Translations under genes and position numbers: made by a program
In this document: positions 16,452 through 24,111 of the stretch, piece after piece
Numbering within the stretch: position 1 is the stretch's first letter
Layout: each line of letters opens with the position of its first letter
Source of the DNA: Marinibacterium sp.
GTDB taxonomy: Bacteria > Pseudomonadota > Alphaproteobacteria > Rhodobacterales > Rhodobacteraceae
Direction: 5' to 3'
Length of the DNA stretch: 58,326 nucleotides
Assembly (NCBI GenBank): GCA_025800215.1
Contig: JAOXSC010000040.1
Location: 1 to 58,326, forward strand
The notes under the pieces: generated by a model
What the model was told of the DNA's origin: nothing
Seen by the model: the letters and a program-made list of their open reading frames with translations, nothing else
Databases searched by the model: none

Positions 16452-17983
16452 GCGAACCGACCCGGCGCGGGCGGCGCGGCCGTCTTGCGGCCCCGGCCAC
16501 CCGGCGCGCGGTCGACTATCGCGCGCTGCGCCACCCGTTCCCGCCGGCCCCTGCCTTTTCCCGCGACGAGATCGAGGCGATCCACCTTGCCGCGCTTGAT
16601 GTGTTGCAGGATCTGGGGATCAAGGTGCTGCACCCGCAGGCGAGGCGCTATTTCGTGGATGGCGGTGCACGGGTCACGGATGATGACATGGTCCATATCG
16701 GTCGTGACATGGTGGACGCGGCGCTGGCCAGCGCGCCCCGCTCGATCCCGCTGCGGGCGGCGGTGCGCGACCGGGATCTGGTGCTGGAGCTTGGCCGTCT
16801 GGTGTTCCAGCCCGGCGCGGGCGCACCCCATGCCAGCGATGCGATCCGGGGGCGGCGACCGGGCGATCTGACCAGTTTTCGCGAACTGGTGCAGATCACC
16901 CAGCATTTCGATGCGCTGCACATGATCCCGCCGCTGATCGAACCGCAGGACATCCCCATGCACCTGCGCCACTATGCGATGACCAAAGTGGCGCTGACGC
17001 AGTCCGACAAGGTGCCATTCGTGTTCGCCCGCGGCACCCCGCAGGTGATGGACGGGTTCGAGATGATCCGCGATTTTCGCGGACTTAGTGACGACGCGTT
17101 CCGCGCCGCCAGCCATTGCTATACCATCGTGAACACCAATTCGCCCCGGCAGCTGGATGTGCCCATGGCGCAGGGGCTGATCGACTTTGCCCGCTACGGG
17201 CAGGTGGTGATCGTCACGCCCTTTACGCTGATGGGGGCGATGGCGCCGATCACGGTGGCCGGGGCGCTGACGCTCAGCCATGCCGAAGCGCTGGCCGCCA
17301 TCACCCTGAGCCAGCTGGTCAATCCCGGCGCGCCGGTGACCTATGGCACCTTCACGTCGAATGTGGACATGAAATCGGGCGCCCCGGCCTTTGGCACGCC
17401 CGAACAGGTCAAGGCGTCGCTGGGCGCGGGGCAACTGGCGCGGCGCATCGGGTTGCCCTGGCGCTGTGCTGCGGGCTCTGCGGCGAACCTCAATGACGCG
17501 CAGGCCGCCCACGAAACCGAGATCAGCGCCTGGGGCGCCTATCTGGCCGGGGCCACGATCATGATCCACGCCGCCGGGTGGCTCGAAGGGGGGCTGACGG
17601 TGGGCTATGAAAAGCTGATCGCCGACATGGACATGGTCCAGACCCTGGCCGAGCTCTGCACGCCCGCCAAGGCGGGCCCGGACGAGATCGGCCTTGATGC
17701 CCTGCGCGAGGTCGAGCCGGGCGGGCATTTCTTTGGCGCGGGCCACACGATGGAACGCTATCAGACCGAATTCTATGATCCGATCAGCTGGGACTGGTCC
17801 AATCACGGCACCTGGACCGAAAGCGGGGCCGAGGACACCACGCAGCGCGCCACCCGGATCTGGCAGGGCATCCTGGACGGTTTCACCCCGCCAGAGGTTG
17901 CAACCGACCCCCAACGGGTGGGACAGTTGGATGACTTCATCGCCCGCCGCACCGCCCAAGGGGGCGCCCCACCGGAAAGCTGA
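16448..17983 (+). CDS. Trimethylamine methyltransferase family protein (MttB-like, non-pyrrolysine)
   Basis: A 511-residue TIM-barrel protein of the MttB/MtgB family. Recognisable segments are HLAALDVLQDLGIKVLHP near the start, PPLIEPQDIPMHLRH, VVIVTPFTLMGAMAPITVAGAL, LVNPGAPVTYGTFTSNVDMKSGAPAFGTPE (a long conserved stretch at about 300-330), and the C-terminal GGHFFGAGHTMERYQTEFYDP. Archaeal MttB has an in-frame amber codon for pyrrolysine; here the frame is uninterrupted with no TAG, so this is a non-Pyl member like glycine-betaine methyltransferases. These transfer a methyl group to a corrinoid protein, but no corrinoid-binding gene is adjacent. Coupling to the demethylase suggests sequential demethylation of a quaternary amine (inference). 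Confidence 0.85.
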   Translation: MSEPTRRGRRGRLAAPATRRAVDYRALRHPFPPAPAFSRDEIEAIHLAALDVLQDLGIKVLHPQARRYFVDGGARVTDDDMVHIGRDMVDAALASAPRSIPLRAAVRDRDLVLELGRLVFQPGAGAPHASDAIRGRRPGDLTSFRELVQITQHFDALHMIPPLIEPQDIPMHLRHYAMTKVALTQSDKVPFVFARGTPQVMDGFEMIRDFRGLSDDAFRAASHCYTIVNTNSPRQLDVPMAQGLIDFARYGQVVIVTPFTLMGAMAPITVAGALTLSHAEALAAITLSQLVNPGAPVTYGTFTSNVDMKSGAPAFGTPEQVKASLGAGQLARRIGLPWRCAAGSAANLNDAQAAHETEISAWGAYLAGATIMIHAAGWLEGGLTVGYEKLIADMDMVQTLAELCTPAKAGPDEIGLDALREVEPGGHFFGAGHTMERYQTEFYDPISWDWSNHGTWTESGAEDTTQRATRIWQGILDGFTPPEVATDPQRVGQLDDFIARRTAQGGAPPES

Positions 17984-17985
17984 CC

Positions 17986-18660
17986 ATGACCCGACCGATC
18001 CTGCACCGTGACGACCCTGACGCCGAGCCGCTGGCCGGAAACGTCAAGGTGACGCGGGCAGATTGGCTCAAGGTGGCGATGGACGCGCTGGTCAGTGACG
18101 GGGTCGAGCAGGTCAAGGTGATGATCCTGGCCGAGCGGATGGGCGTGTCGCGGTCGTCTTTCTACTGGTATTTCAAGTCGCGCCAGCAATTGCTCGATGC
18201 GCTGCTGGATCAGTGGGATGCGCAGAACACCGCCGGGATGATCCGCATGGCCCAGGCGCCCGCGCGCACCATCACCGAAGCGGTGTGCAATGTGCATCGC
18301 TGCGTGGTGAACCCCGATCTGTTCGACACCTCGCTTGATTTTGCGGTGCGCGACTGGGCCCGCCGATCGGGCGAGGTGCGGCGCAAGCTTGACCAGTCCG
18401 ATGCCAGGCGGCTGGCGGCGCTGCGGGCAATGTTCGAGCGCCACGGCTATGGCGAGCGCGAGGCGGAAACACGGGCGCGGGTGCTCTATTACATGCAGAT
18501 CGGCTATGATTTTGCGCAGCTTCATGAACCGGTGGAGGTGCGGCTCAGCTATGTGCCGTCCTATCTGCACGTCTTTACGGGCGTGCATCCCCAGCCCGAA
18601 GAGATCGCGGATTTCACCGCCTATGTGCGCGACATCTGGAGCGGACCCGACGCCGATTAA
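17986..18660 (+). CDS. TetR/AcrR-family transcriptional regulator
   Basis: A 224-residue regulator. An N-terminal helix-turn-helix is seen at about residues 40-65 (VMILAERMGVSRSSFYWYF, then KSRQQLLDALL), the canonical TetR pattern ending in FYxYFxSK. The C-terminal ligand-binding domain (about 90-205) is helical, with DFAVRDWARRSGEV as a recognisable TetR_C motif. The gene begins three bases after the mttB-family stop, so it is probably co-transcribed and may control its own operon through the palindromes at 13977-14004 (inference). It overlaps tail-to-tail by four bases with the next minus-strand gene. Confidence 0.87.
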   Translation: MTRPILHRDDPDAEPLAGNVKVTRADWLKVAMDALVSDGVEQVKVMILAERMGVSRSSFYWYFKSRQQLLDALLDQWDAQNTAGMIRMAQAPARTITEAVCNVHRCVVNPDLFDTSLDFAVRDWARRSGEVRRKLDQSDARRLAALRAMFERHGYGEREAETRARVLYYMQIGYDFAQLHEPVEVRLSYVPSYLHVFTGVHPQPEEIADFTAYVRDIWSGPDAD

Positions 18661-19055
18661 CCCATCTGCAGCCGGATCATGAGATAGGCCGCCGCCATCG
18701 CCAGATAGGTGAACTGATGCGCGATCTGATCCAGCCCGAAGACATACCAGTAGCCGGATTCAACCGGCGTCTTTGGATGGCGCTCGGAATAGCGCCCCTT
18801 GGCCCAGTCGATGTGGAAATGGATCACCCATTCCGCGAACGCAACCGCAAGCGCGGGCACGGCGGCCACCCCCATCACGATGAAGATCGCAAATGAGCCA
18901 ACCGCATGAACTGCGGCATGCTGCGCGCGACCGATATGAAAATACGTCCCGCGTCCCGACAGCATCCGGGGCGTCTGCATGAAAAAATCCGCAAACATAT
19001 GCTTGATCTGCAACAGCGCCAGAAGCACCAGCAGTAAAATACAGTCCTGAGCCAA
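18657..19055 (-). CDS. DUF3307-like integral membrane protein
   Basis: A 132-residue hydrophobic protein with about four membrane segments. LLQIKHMFADFFMQTP near the N-terminus and the spaced HxxH/DWAKGR and DQIAHQ motifs are those I associate with DUF3307 proteins; function is unknown. The start is a TTG at 19055, supported by GGGAGG five bases upstream (19061-19066, minus strand). An ATG at 19058-19060 is out of frame. It is divergent from the large ABC-like gene and converges with the TetR gene. Confidence 0.65.
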   Translation of the reverse strand: MAQDCILLLVLLALLQIKHMFADFFMQTPRMLSGRGTYFHIGRAQHAAVHAVGSFAIFIVMGVAAVPALAVAFAEWVIHFHIDWAKGRYSERHPKTPVESGYWYVFGLDQIAHQFTYLAMAAAYLMIRLQMG

Positions 19056-19166
19056 GACATCCTCCCAGACGCTTTCAGGATTTGTTTCAGCTTAGGGGAA
19101 TTTCTGCTGTGCGCAAACAGTCTTGCGGTCTAAACTCAGAAGGCTGCGGGATCCGGCCGGTGGCTG

Positions 19167-22100
19167 GTGCGTGTTGGCCATGGGTGCGGCATCCCGGAGG
19201 GTTATCCCGCTATTGGCACGGGGCTGCGGTCTGGCAATAGCGGATCGCAACAGGGCGCAATTTCTGGGGGTCGCATCATCGAACCTTCGCTTTTTAGCTT
19301 CATCTGGAAATACTCCAAACGCGACCAGCTTGTGCTGCTTGTGGTGACGGCCTGCCTGTTCCCGCTGCTCTATCTGACGCTGGAACTGCCCAAACGCATC
19401 ATCAACGACGCCATCGGCGCCCAGAGCACCGAAGTCGAGTTCATGGGCACCACCCTGGGCCAGGTCCAGTTTCTGGGCATTCTCTGCCTTGGATTCCTGC
19501 TTGCGGTGCTGGCGCATGGGCTGCTCAAGATGCGCATCAACACGATGAAGGGCGTTCTGGCCGAACGGATGCTGCGGCGGTTCCGCTATACGCTGATCGC
19601 GCGCATCCTGCGCTTTCCGTCCCCCTATTTCGAACGGGTCAGCCAGGGCGAACTGGTGTCGATGATCACCGCCGAAAGCGAACCCATGGGCGGGCTGATG
19701 GGCGATGCGATCAGCCAGCCGGTGCTGCAGGCCGGGCAGATGCTGACCATCCTGATCTTCCTCTTTCTGCAAAGCGTCTGGTTCGGGCTTGCCGCCTGTG
19801 CGCTGATCCCGCTGCAGGCTTGGCTGATCCCGATCCTGCAGCGCCAGATCAACCAGCTGAACAAAAGCCGCATCCAGCAGGTGCGGGGGCTGGCGGCCGA
19901 AATCGGTGAAACGGCGGCGGGCGCGTCGACCCTGCGCGCCAATGGCGGCTGGCAGTACCGCCTGGCCGAGATCACCGACCGGCTGGGTGTTCTGTTTGGC
20001 ATCCGCTTTGAAATCTACCGCAAGAAATTCTTCATGAAGTTCCTCAACAACTTCATTTCGCAGCTCACCCCGTTCTTTTTCTATTCGGTGGGCGGCTTTC
20101 TGGTGTTGCAGGGGCAGGTGACCGTGGGGGCGCTGGTGGCCGCACTGGCGGCCTACAAGGATCTCAGCTCGCCCTGGAAAGAGCTGCTGGCCTATTACAA
20201 CCAGACCCAGGACATGTCCCTGCGATGGGAGGTCGTGACCGAGCGCTTTGCCCCGCCCGGCATGGTGGATGAAACCCTGATGACGGGCACGCCCGCCACC
20301 CTGCCGCGCCTTGTGGGCGATCTGGTGGTCGATGATGTGACGGTGCGCGATACCGATGGCAATGCGGTGCTGGACGGGATGACGCTGACCGTGCCGCGCG
20401 CCAGCGTCGTGGGCATCGCCGCGCCCAGCGAAGAAGACCGTCAGGCGCTGGCCGATCTGTTGTCGCGCGAAGTTCTGCCCGCGCAGGGATCGGTCACGCT
20501 GGCCGGGCATGATCTGTCGCAGCTGCATCAGGGGGTGATCGCGGCGCGGATCGGGATGGCGTCATCACGCCCCGTGATGTTCCGTGGCAGCTTTGGCGAC
20601 AATATCATGATGCCGCTGAAATCGGCCCCCGAGCGCCAACAGAGCGCCGATCGGGACGAAGCGCTGCGCGCGGGCAACAGCGGCGACCTGCCGGGGGGCA
20701 ACTGGCTGGATCCCGCGCGGGTCGGGCTGGCCGACACCGACGCGCTGCGCGACTGGTGGGTCGAGCTGATTGACGGCCTGAGTTCGGGGCGCAGGCTGTT
20801 CCGGCGCGGGCTGGATCAGCGGTTCGACGCCGCCGATCATCCTGATCTGGCCGCTTTGCTGGTGCGCCTGCGTCCGCAGATCCAGCAGGCGCTGGCCGAG
20901 CGGGATCTGACGCGCCATGTGCACCTGTTCCGCCGCGATTGCTATAATCCGTCGCTTCCGGTGGCTGAGAACCTGATCTTTGCCACGCCGCGCCAGCCCA
21001 TCACGGCGCAGGCGCTGCAGCAGCAGTCGGAATTCGTTTCGCTGGTGCGGCGTCTTGATCTGGATGATACGCTGCTGCGCCTCACCCATGACGTGATCGA
21101 CATGCTGCGCCAGATCTTTGGCATGGATGGCACCGATCACCCGCTGTTCCGCAAACTGGGCATCGACCCCAAGGTCTATGAAACCGCCGTGATGCTGGTG
21201 GACAAAAGCCGCGATGACGGCATTGCCGCCCTGTCCCTGCCCGAGCTGCCGCAGGTCTTCGTGATCCCGTTTCTGGTCAGTGCCGAACAGGTCGGCGCGG
21301 CCTTTCCCGAAGACATCAAGGCCCGCATCCTTGATCTGCGCCATGGCCATTCTCATGAATTGCAGGCCACCTTTGGCGATCTCTTTGCGCCACTGGATGA
21401 CGGGGCCTTTGCCCCCGGTCTGACGGTTCTGGAAAACGCCATGTTCGGCAAGATCTCGGACGGGGCCGGGGCGCGGCTGGACGACATCAAGGAACTGATC
21501 GCCGACATCCTGATCGACAATGGCGCCCGGCGTCTGGTGCTGCGGCTGATCTATGACGTGCCCATCGCGCTTGGCGGGGCCAATGTGCCGGCGCTTTTTG
21601 CCGAACCGCTGGCCTTTAGCCGCGCGGCGATCAAGCGGCCGGATCTGCTGGTGCTGGAAAAGGCGCTGGACAGCTATGACATCGACACCAAGATTGCCGT
21701 GCACAAGACCCTGCGCCGCCTGCTGCCCGACACCACGCTGGTCTATATCGACGAAGGATTTGCGTCGCCCGAGATCTTCGATCTGTTCGTGGAAATCCGT
21801 CAGGGCCGCATCGTCAGCGAAGAAACCGTGGCCGAGGCCGACACCGACAGCGCCGCCAGCGCCGATCTGATGCGCAAGATGCGCGCGCTGGAAAGCTCGC
21901 CGCTGTTTTCCGGGCTGGATCGCAAACAGATGCGCCTGCTGGCCTTTGGCGCCCGCTGGTACGAGGCCAAGGCAGGCGACACCGTGTTTCTCAAGGGCGA
22001 TCAGCCCAAGGATGGCGCCTATATGCTGACCGACGGGCAGGCGGGGCTCTACCTGCCCAAGGATGACGCTGCCGATGAGCTGATCGTGACGGTCGAGCCC

Positions 22101-22277
22101 GGCACGCTGGTGGGCGAACTGGGGCTGATCCGCCAGGAGCCGCGCGCGCTGAGCATGGTGGCCGAAACCGACATCACCTGCCTGCGCATCGGCGAAGAGG
22201 AATTCCTGGCCGTTGTCGGCAATGACGCGGCCACCGCGTACAAGCTGTTGCAGGTGGTGGCGGGCTATGTGTCGTGA
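19167..22277 (+). CDS. ABC-exporter-like membrane protein with degenerate ATPase and C-terminal cyclic-nucleotide-binding domain
   Basis: Up to 1036 residues. A type I exporter transmembrane domain spans about 45-340 (EPSLFSFIWKYSKRDQ, GELVSMITAESEPMGG, SRIQQVRGLAAEIGETAAGA). The ATPase region is damaged: the Walker A site is GIAAPSEEDRQ near 416 instead of GxxGxGKS, the LSGGQ signature is absent, and Walker B reads LLVLEKALDSYD near 827-838 with Lys in place of the catalytic Glu. About 300 residues are inserted between a Q-loop-like segment (near 470) and the Walker B region. A cNMP-binding domain follows from about 900 (SPLFSGLDRKQMRLLAFGAR, GELGLIRQEPRAL). The GTG start is uncertain: the first 35 residues look random and family similarity begins at IIEPSLF (19275). 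Substrate and activity are unknown; it may be a regulatory or scramblase-like protein. Confidence 0.8.
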   Translation: MRVGHGCGIPEGYPAIGTGLRSGNSGSQQGAISGGRIIEPSLFSFIWKYSKRDQLVLLVVTACLFPLLYLTLELPKRIINDAIGAQSTEVEFMGTTLGQVQFLGILCLGFLLAVLAHGLLKMRINTMKGVLAERMLRRFRYTLIARILRFPSPYFERVSQGELVSMITAESEPMGGLMGDAISQPVLQAGQMLTILIFLFLQSVWFGLAACALIPLQAWLIPILQRQINQLNKSRIQQVRGLAAEIGETAAGASTLRANGGWQYRLAEITDRLGVLFGIRFEIYRKKFFMKFLNNFISQLTPFFFYSVGGFLVLQGQVTVGALVAALAAYKDLSSPWKELLAYYNQTQDMSLRWEVVTERFAPPGMVDETLMTGTPATLPRLVGDLVVDDVTVRDTDGNAVLDGMTLTVPRASVVGIAAPSEEDRQALADLLSREVLPAQGSVTLAGHDLSQLHQGVIAARIGMASSRPVMFRGSFGDNIMMPLKSAPERQQSADRDEALRAGNSGDLPGGNWLDPARVGLADTDALRDWWVELIDGLSSGRRLFRRGLDQRFDAADHPDLAALLVRLRPQIQQALAERDLTRHVHLFRRDCYNPSLPVAENLIFATPRQPITAQALQQQSEFVSLVRRLDLDDTLLRLTHDVIDMLRQIFGMDGTDHPLFRKLGIDPKVYETAVMLVDKSRDDGIAALSLPELPQVFVIPFLVSAEQVGAAFPEDIKARILDLRHGHSHELQATFGDLFAPLDDGAFAPGLTVLENAMFGKISDGAGARLDDIKELIADILIDNGARRLVLRLIYDVPIALGGANVPALFAEPLAFSRAAIKRPDLLVLEKALDSYDIDTKIAVHKTLRRLLPDTTLVYIDEGFASPEIFDLFVEIRQGRIVSEETVAEADTDSAASADLMRKMRALESSPLFSGLDRKQMRLLAFGARWYEAKAGDTVFLKGDQPKDGAYMLTDGQAGLYLPKDDAADELIVTVEPGTLVGELGLIRQEPRALSMVAETDITCLRIGEEEFLAVVGNDAATAYKLLQVVAGYVS

Positions 22278-23501
22278 TCAGTCGGCCGCACCGCCCTGAA
22301 AGGCGTTGCCGGTCTGATGGTCACAGGGGTCTTCCTGCATCTCAAGATGCAGGCCCGTGCCGGTATAGGGGTGGGCGCGGGCAAGGTCTTCGTCAATGTC
22401 GATGCCCAGACCGGGGGCCGTGGGCGCGGGGATATAGCCATTGTCGACCCGGATGCTGCCCCTGATCAGCGCATCATGAAACGGGGTTTCGATGGTTTCG
22501 GCCATCAGCAGGTTGGGGATCGACACGCCCAGATGGATATTGGCGGCCCATTCCACCGGACCTGCATAAAGATGCGGCGCGATCTGGGCGCTGTGGGTTT
22601 CGGCAATGGCGGCGATTTTCCTGACCTCCCATATCCCGCCTGCACGCCCAAGCGCGGGCTGCAGGATCTCGGCCGCCCCGGCGCGCAGAACGGCGGCGAA
22701 TTCGGACTTGGTGGTCAGCCGCTCACCGGTGGCCACCGGGATCGGCTGGGCGCGCGCAACGCGGGCCATGTCGTCGGTGGCATCGGGGGGCACGGGTTCT
22801 TCGAACCAGAGTGGATCATAGGGGGCAATCGCCCGCCCCAGCCGGATCGCCCCGGCGGTGGTGAACTGCCCATGGGTGCCGAATAGCAGATCGGCGCGCG
22901 CGCCCACCGCGTCGCGCACCGCCTTGCAGACAGCCACCGACAGAGCAATGTCGCGCAGGCCGGGCATATGCCCGCCACGCATCGTATAGGGGCCTGCGGG
23001 ATCGAATTTCACCGCCGTATAGCCGCGCGTCACCAGATCCAGCGCGCTTTCGGCGGCCATGTCGGGGCTGGTCCAGAAGGCGGCAATGTCGTGATGCGGC
23101 AGCGGGTACAGATAGGAATAGGCGCGGATCCGATCATTCATCCGCCCCCCCAGCAGGGCCCAGACCGGGCGGTCGCGATCTTTGCCCAGAATGTCCCAGC
23201 AGGCGATTTCCAACCCCGAAAACGCGCCCATCACCGTCAGGTCGGGGCGCTGCGTAAAGCCGCTGGAATAGGCGCGGCGGAACATCTTTTCGATGTTTTC
23301 GGGGCTTTCGCCTGCCATGTGCCGGTCGAACACATCGCGGATCACATGGGCCATGGCCTGCGGCCCGACGGATGTGGCATAGCATTCGCCCCAGCCGGTG
23401 ATCCCTGTATCGGTGGTCAGTTTGACCAGGATCCAATAGCGCCCGCCCCAGCCCGGAGCAGGGGGCGCCGTGATCAGGATATCGAGATCTTGCAGCTTCA
23501 T
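22278..23501 (-). CDS. Mandelate racemase subgroup enolase-superfamily dehydratase (sugar-acid type)
   Basis: A 407-residue enolase-superfamily protein. The capping domain includes ITGWGECYATSVGPQ. In the barrel AVKFDPAGPY supplies the KxD motif, FGTHGQFT a His-containing strand-3 loop, WFEEPVPPD and VATGERL the acidic metal ligands, and IAPHLYAGPVEWAA the catalytic His region. This arrangement is that of the galactonate/gluconate-type acid-sugar dehydratases of the mandelate racemase subgroup, distinct from the two MLE-subgroup genes at the start of the window. It would convert an aldonate to a 2-keto-3-deoxy acid; the sugar is not known. Its stop codon directly abuts the stop of the ABC-like gene, tail-to-tail with no gap. 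Confidence 0.83.
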   Translation of the reverse strand: MKLQDLDILITAPPAPGWGGRYWILVKLTTDTGITGWGECYATSVGPQAMAHVIRDVFDRHMAGESPENIEKMFRRAYSSGFTQRPDLTVMGAFSGLEIACWDILGKDRDRPVWALLGGRMNDRIRAYSYLYPLPHHDIAAFWTSPDMAAESALDLVTRGYTAVKFDPAGPYTMRGGHMPGLRDIALSVAVCKAVRDAVGARADLLFGTHGQFTTAGAIRLGRAIAPYDPLWFEEPVPPDATDDMARVARAQPIPVATGERLTTKSEFAAVLRAGAAEILQPALGRAGGIWEVRKIAAIAETHSAQIAPHLYAGPVEWAANIHLGVSIPNLLMAETIETPFHDALIRGSIRVDNGYIPAPTAPGLGIDIDEDLARAHPYTGTGLHLEMQEDPCDHQTGNAFQGGAAD

Positions 23502-23582
23502 CGGGGCCTCTGGGGGCTTTGGGTCCAGCGTGGCGATGTCCTGGCGCCGCGTCCAGCGCGAATGCGTCGGGTGGTGTCGGTT

Positions 23583-24017
23583 TCAGCCCTTTGGCCCCGC
23601 CGGGTCGTCGCGTCCGGGCTCGTCGGGATTGGACGAGAAAATCGCCAGCTTGTTGCCCTGCGGATCACGCAGATAGCCCACATAAAAACGCGGCCCGTAG
23701 TCAGGGCGAAAGCCGGGCGCGCCATCGTCTGATCCGCCTGCGGCAAGGGCTGCGGCGTGCAGGGCGCGCACCTGGGCCTGGCGCTGCGCTTCGAAGGCGA
23801 CCATGCAGCCATTTCCGGCCGAGGCCGGGCGCCCGTCGAAGGTGGGTTTGACATAGAAATCCGGCAGCGCTGGCGCCTGTCCCTCGGGGGCGGGCAGGGC
23901 ATAGCTCAGGCCCTCGGGACCCTGCTGCAGGCCATAGCCGAGCGCGGGCAGAAAGGCATCGTAGAACCGTTTGGCGCAGGCGATGTCGTCGGCGCCGACT
24001 GTGACATAGGCAATCAT
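23583..24017 (-). CDS. VOC-superfamily (glyoxalase/bleomycin-resistance) protein
   Basis: A 144-residue protein with the paired beta-alpha-beta-beta-beta modules of the vicinal oxygen chelate superfamily. Segments MIAYVTVGADDIACAKRFYDAFL at the N-terminus and GPRFYVGYLRDPQGNKLAIF near residues 110-130 are diagnostic, the latter carrying the DPxGN motif. It may act as a lyase, dioxygenase or antibiotic-binding protein, but no metal-ligand set identifies the substrate. It lies between an MFS transporter and the sugar-acid dehydratase on the same strand. Confidence 0.83.
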   Translation of the reverse strand: MIAYVTVGADDIACAKRFYDAFLPALGYGLQQGPEGLSYALPAPEGQAPALPDFYVKPTFDGRPASAGNGCMVAFEAQRQAQVRALHAAALAAGGSDDGAPGFRPDYGPRFYVGYLRDPQGNKLAIFSSNPDEPGRDDPAGPKG

Positions 24018-24111
24018 GGGGCAAGTGTCGCGGCAAAGGCGGGCCCCGTCAAATGCATCGGGTCAAATCCATCGGATCAAATTCATCCCGTCAATGCTGT
24101 CATTGTCCCGC

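Noticed and set aside
16448-17983. Possible pyrrolysine protein
   Set aside because: The MttB-like frame contains no in-frame TAG and is full length, so it is a non-Pyl homologue.
19092-20528. Minus-strand open frame of 478 codons opposite the ABC-like gene
   Set aside because: Gln/His/Arg-rich antisense translation; the plus-strand frame encodes the clear exporter membrane domain.
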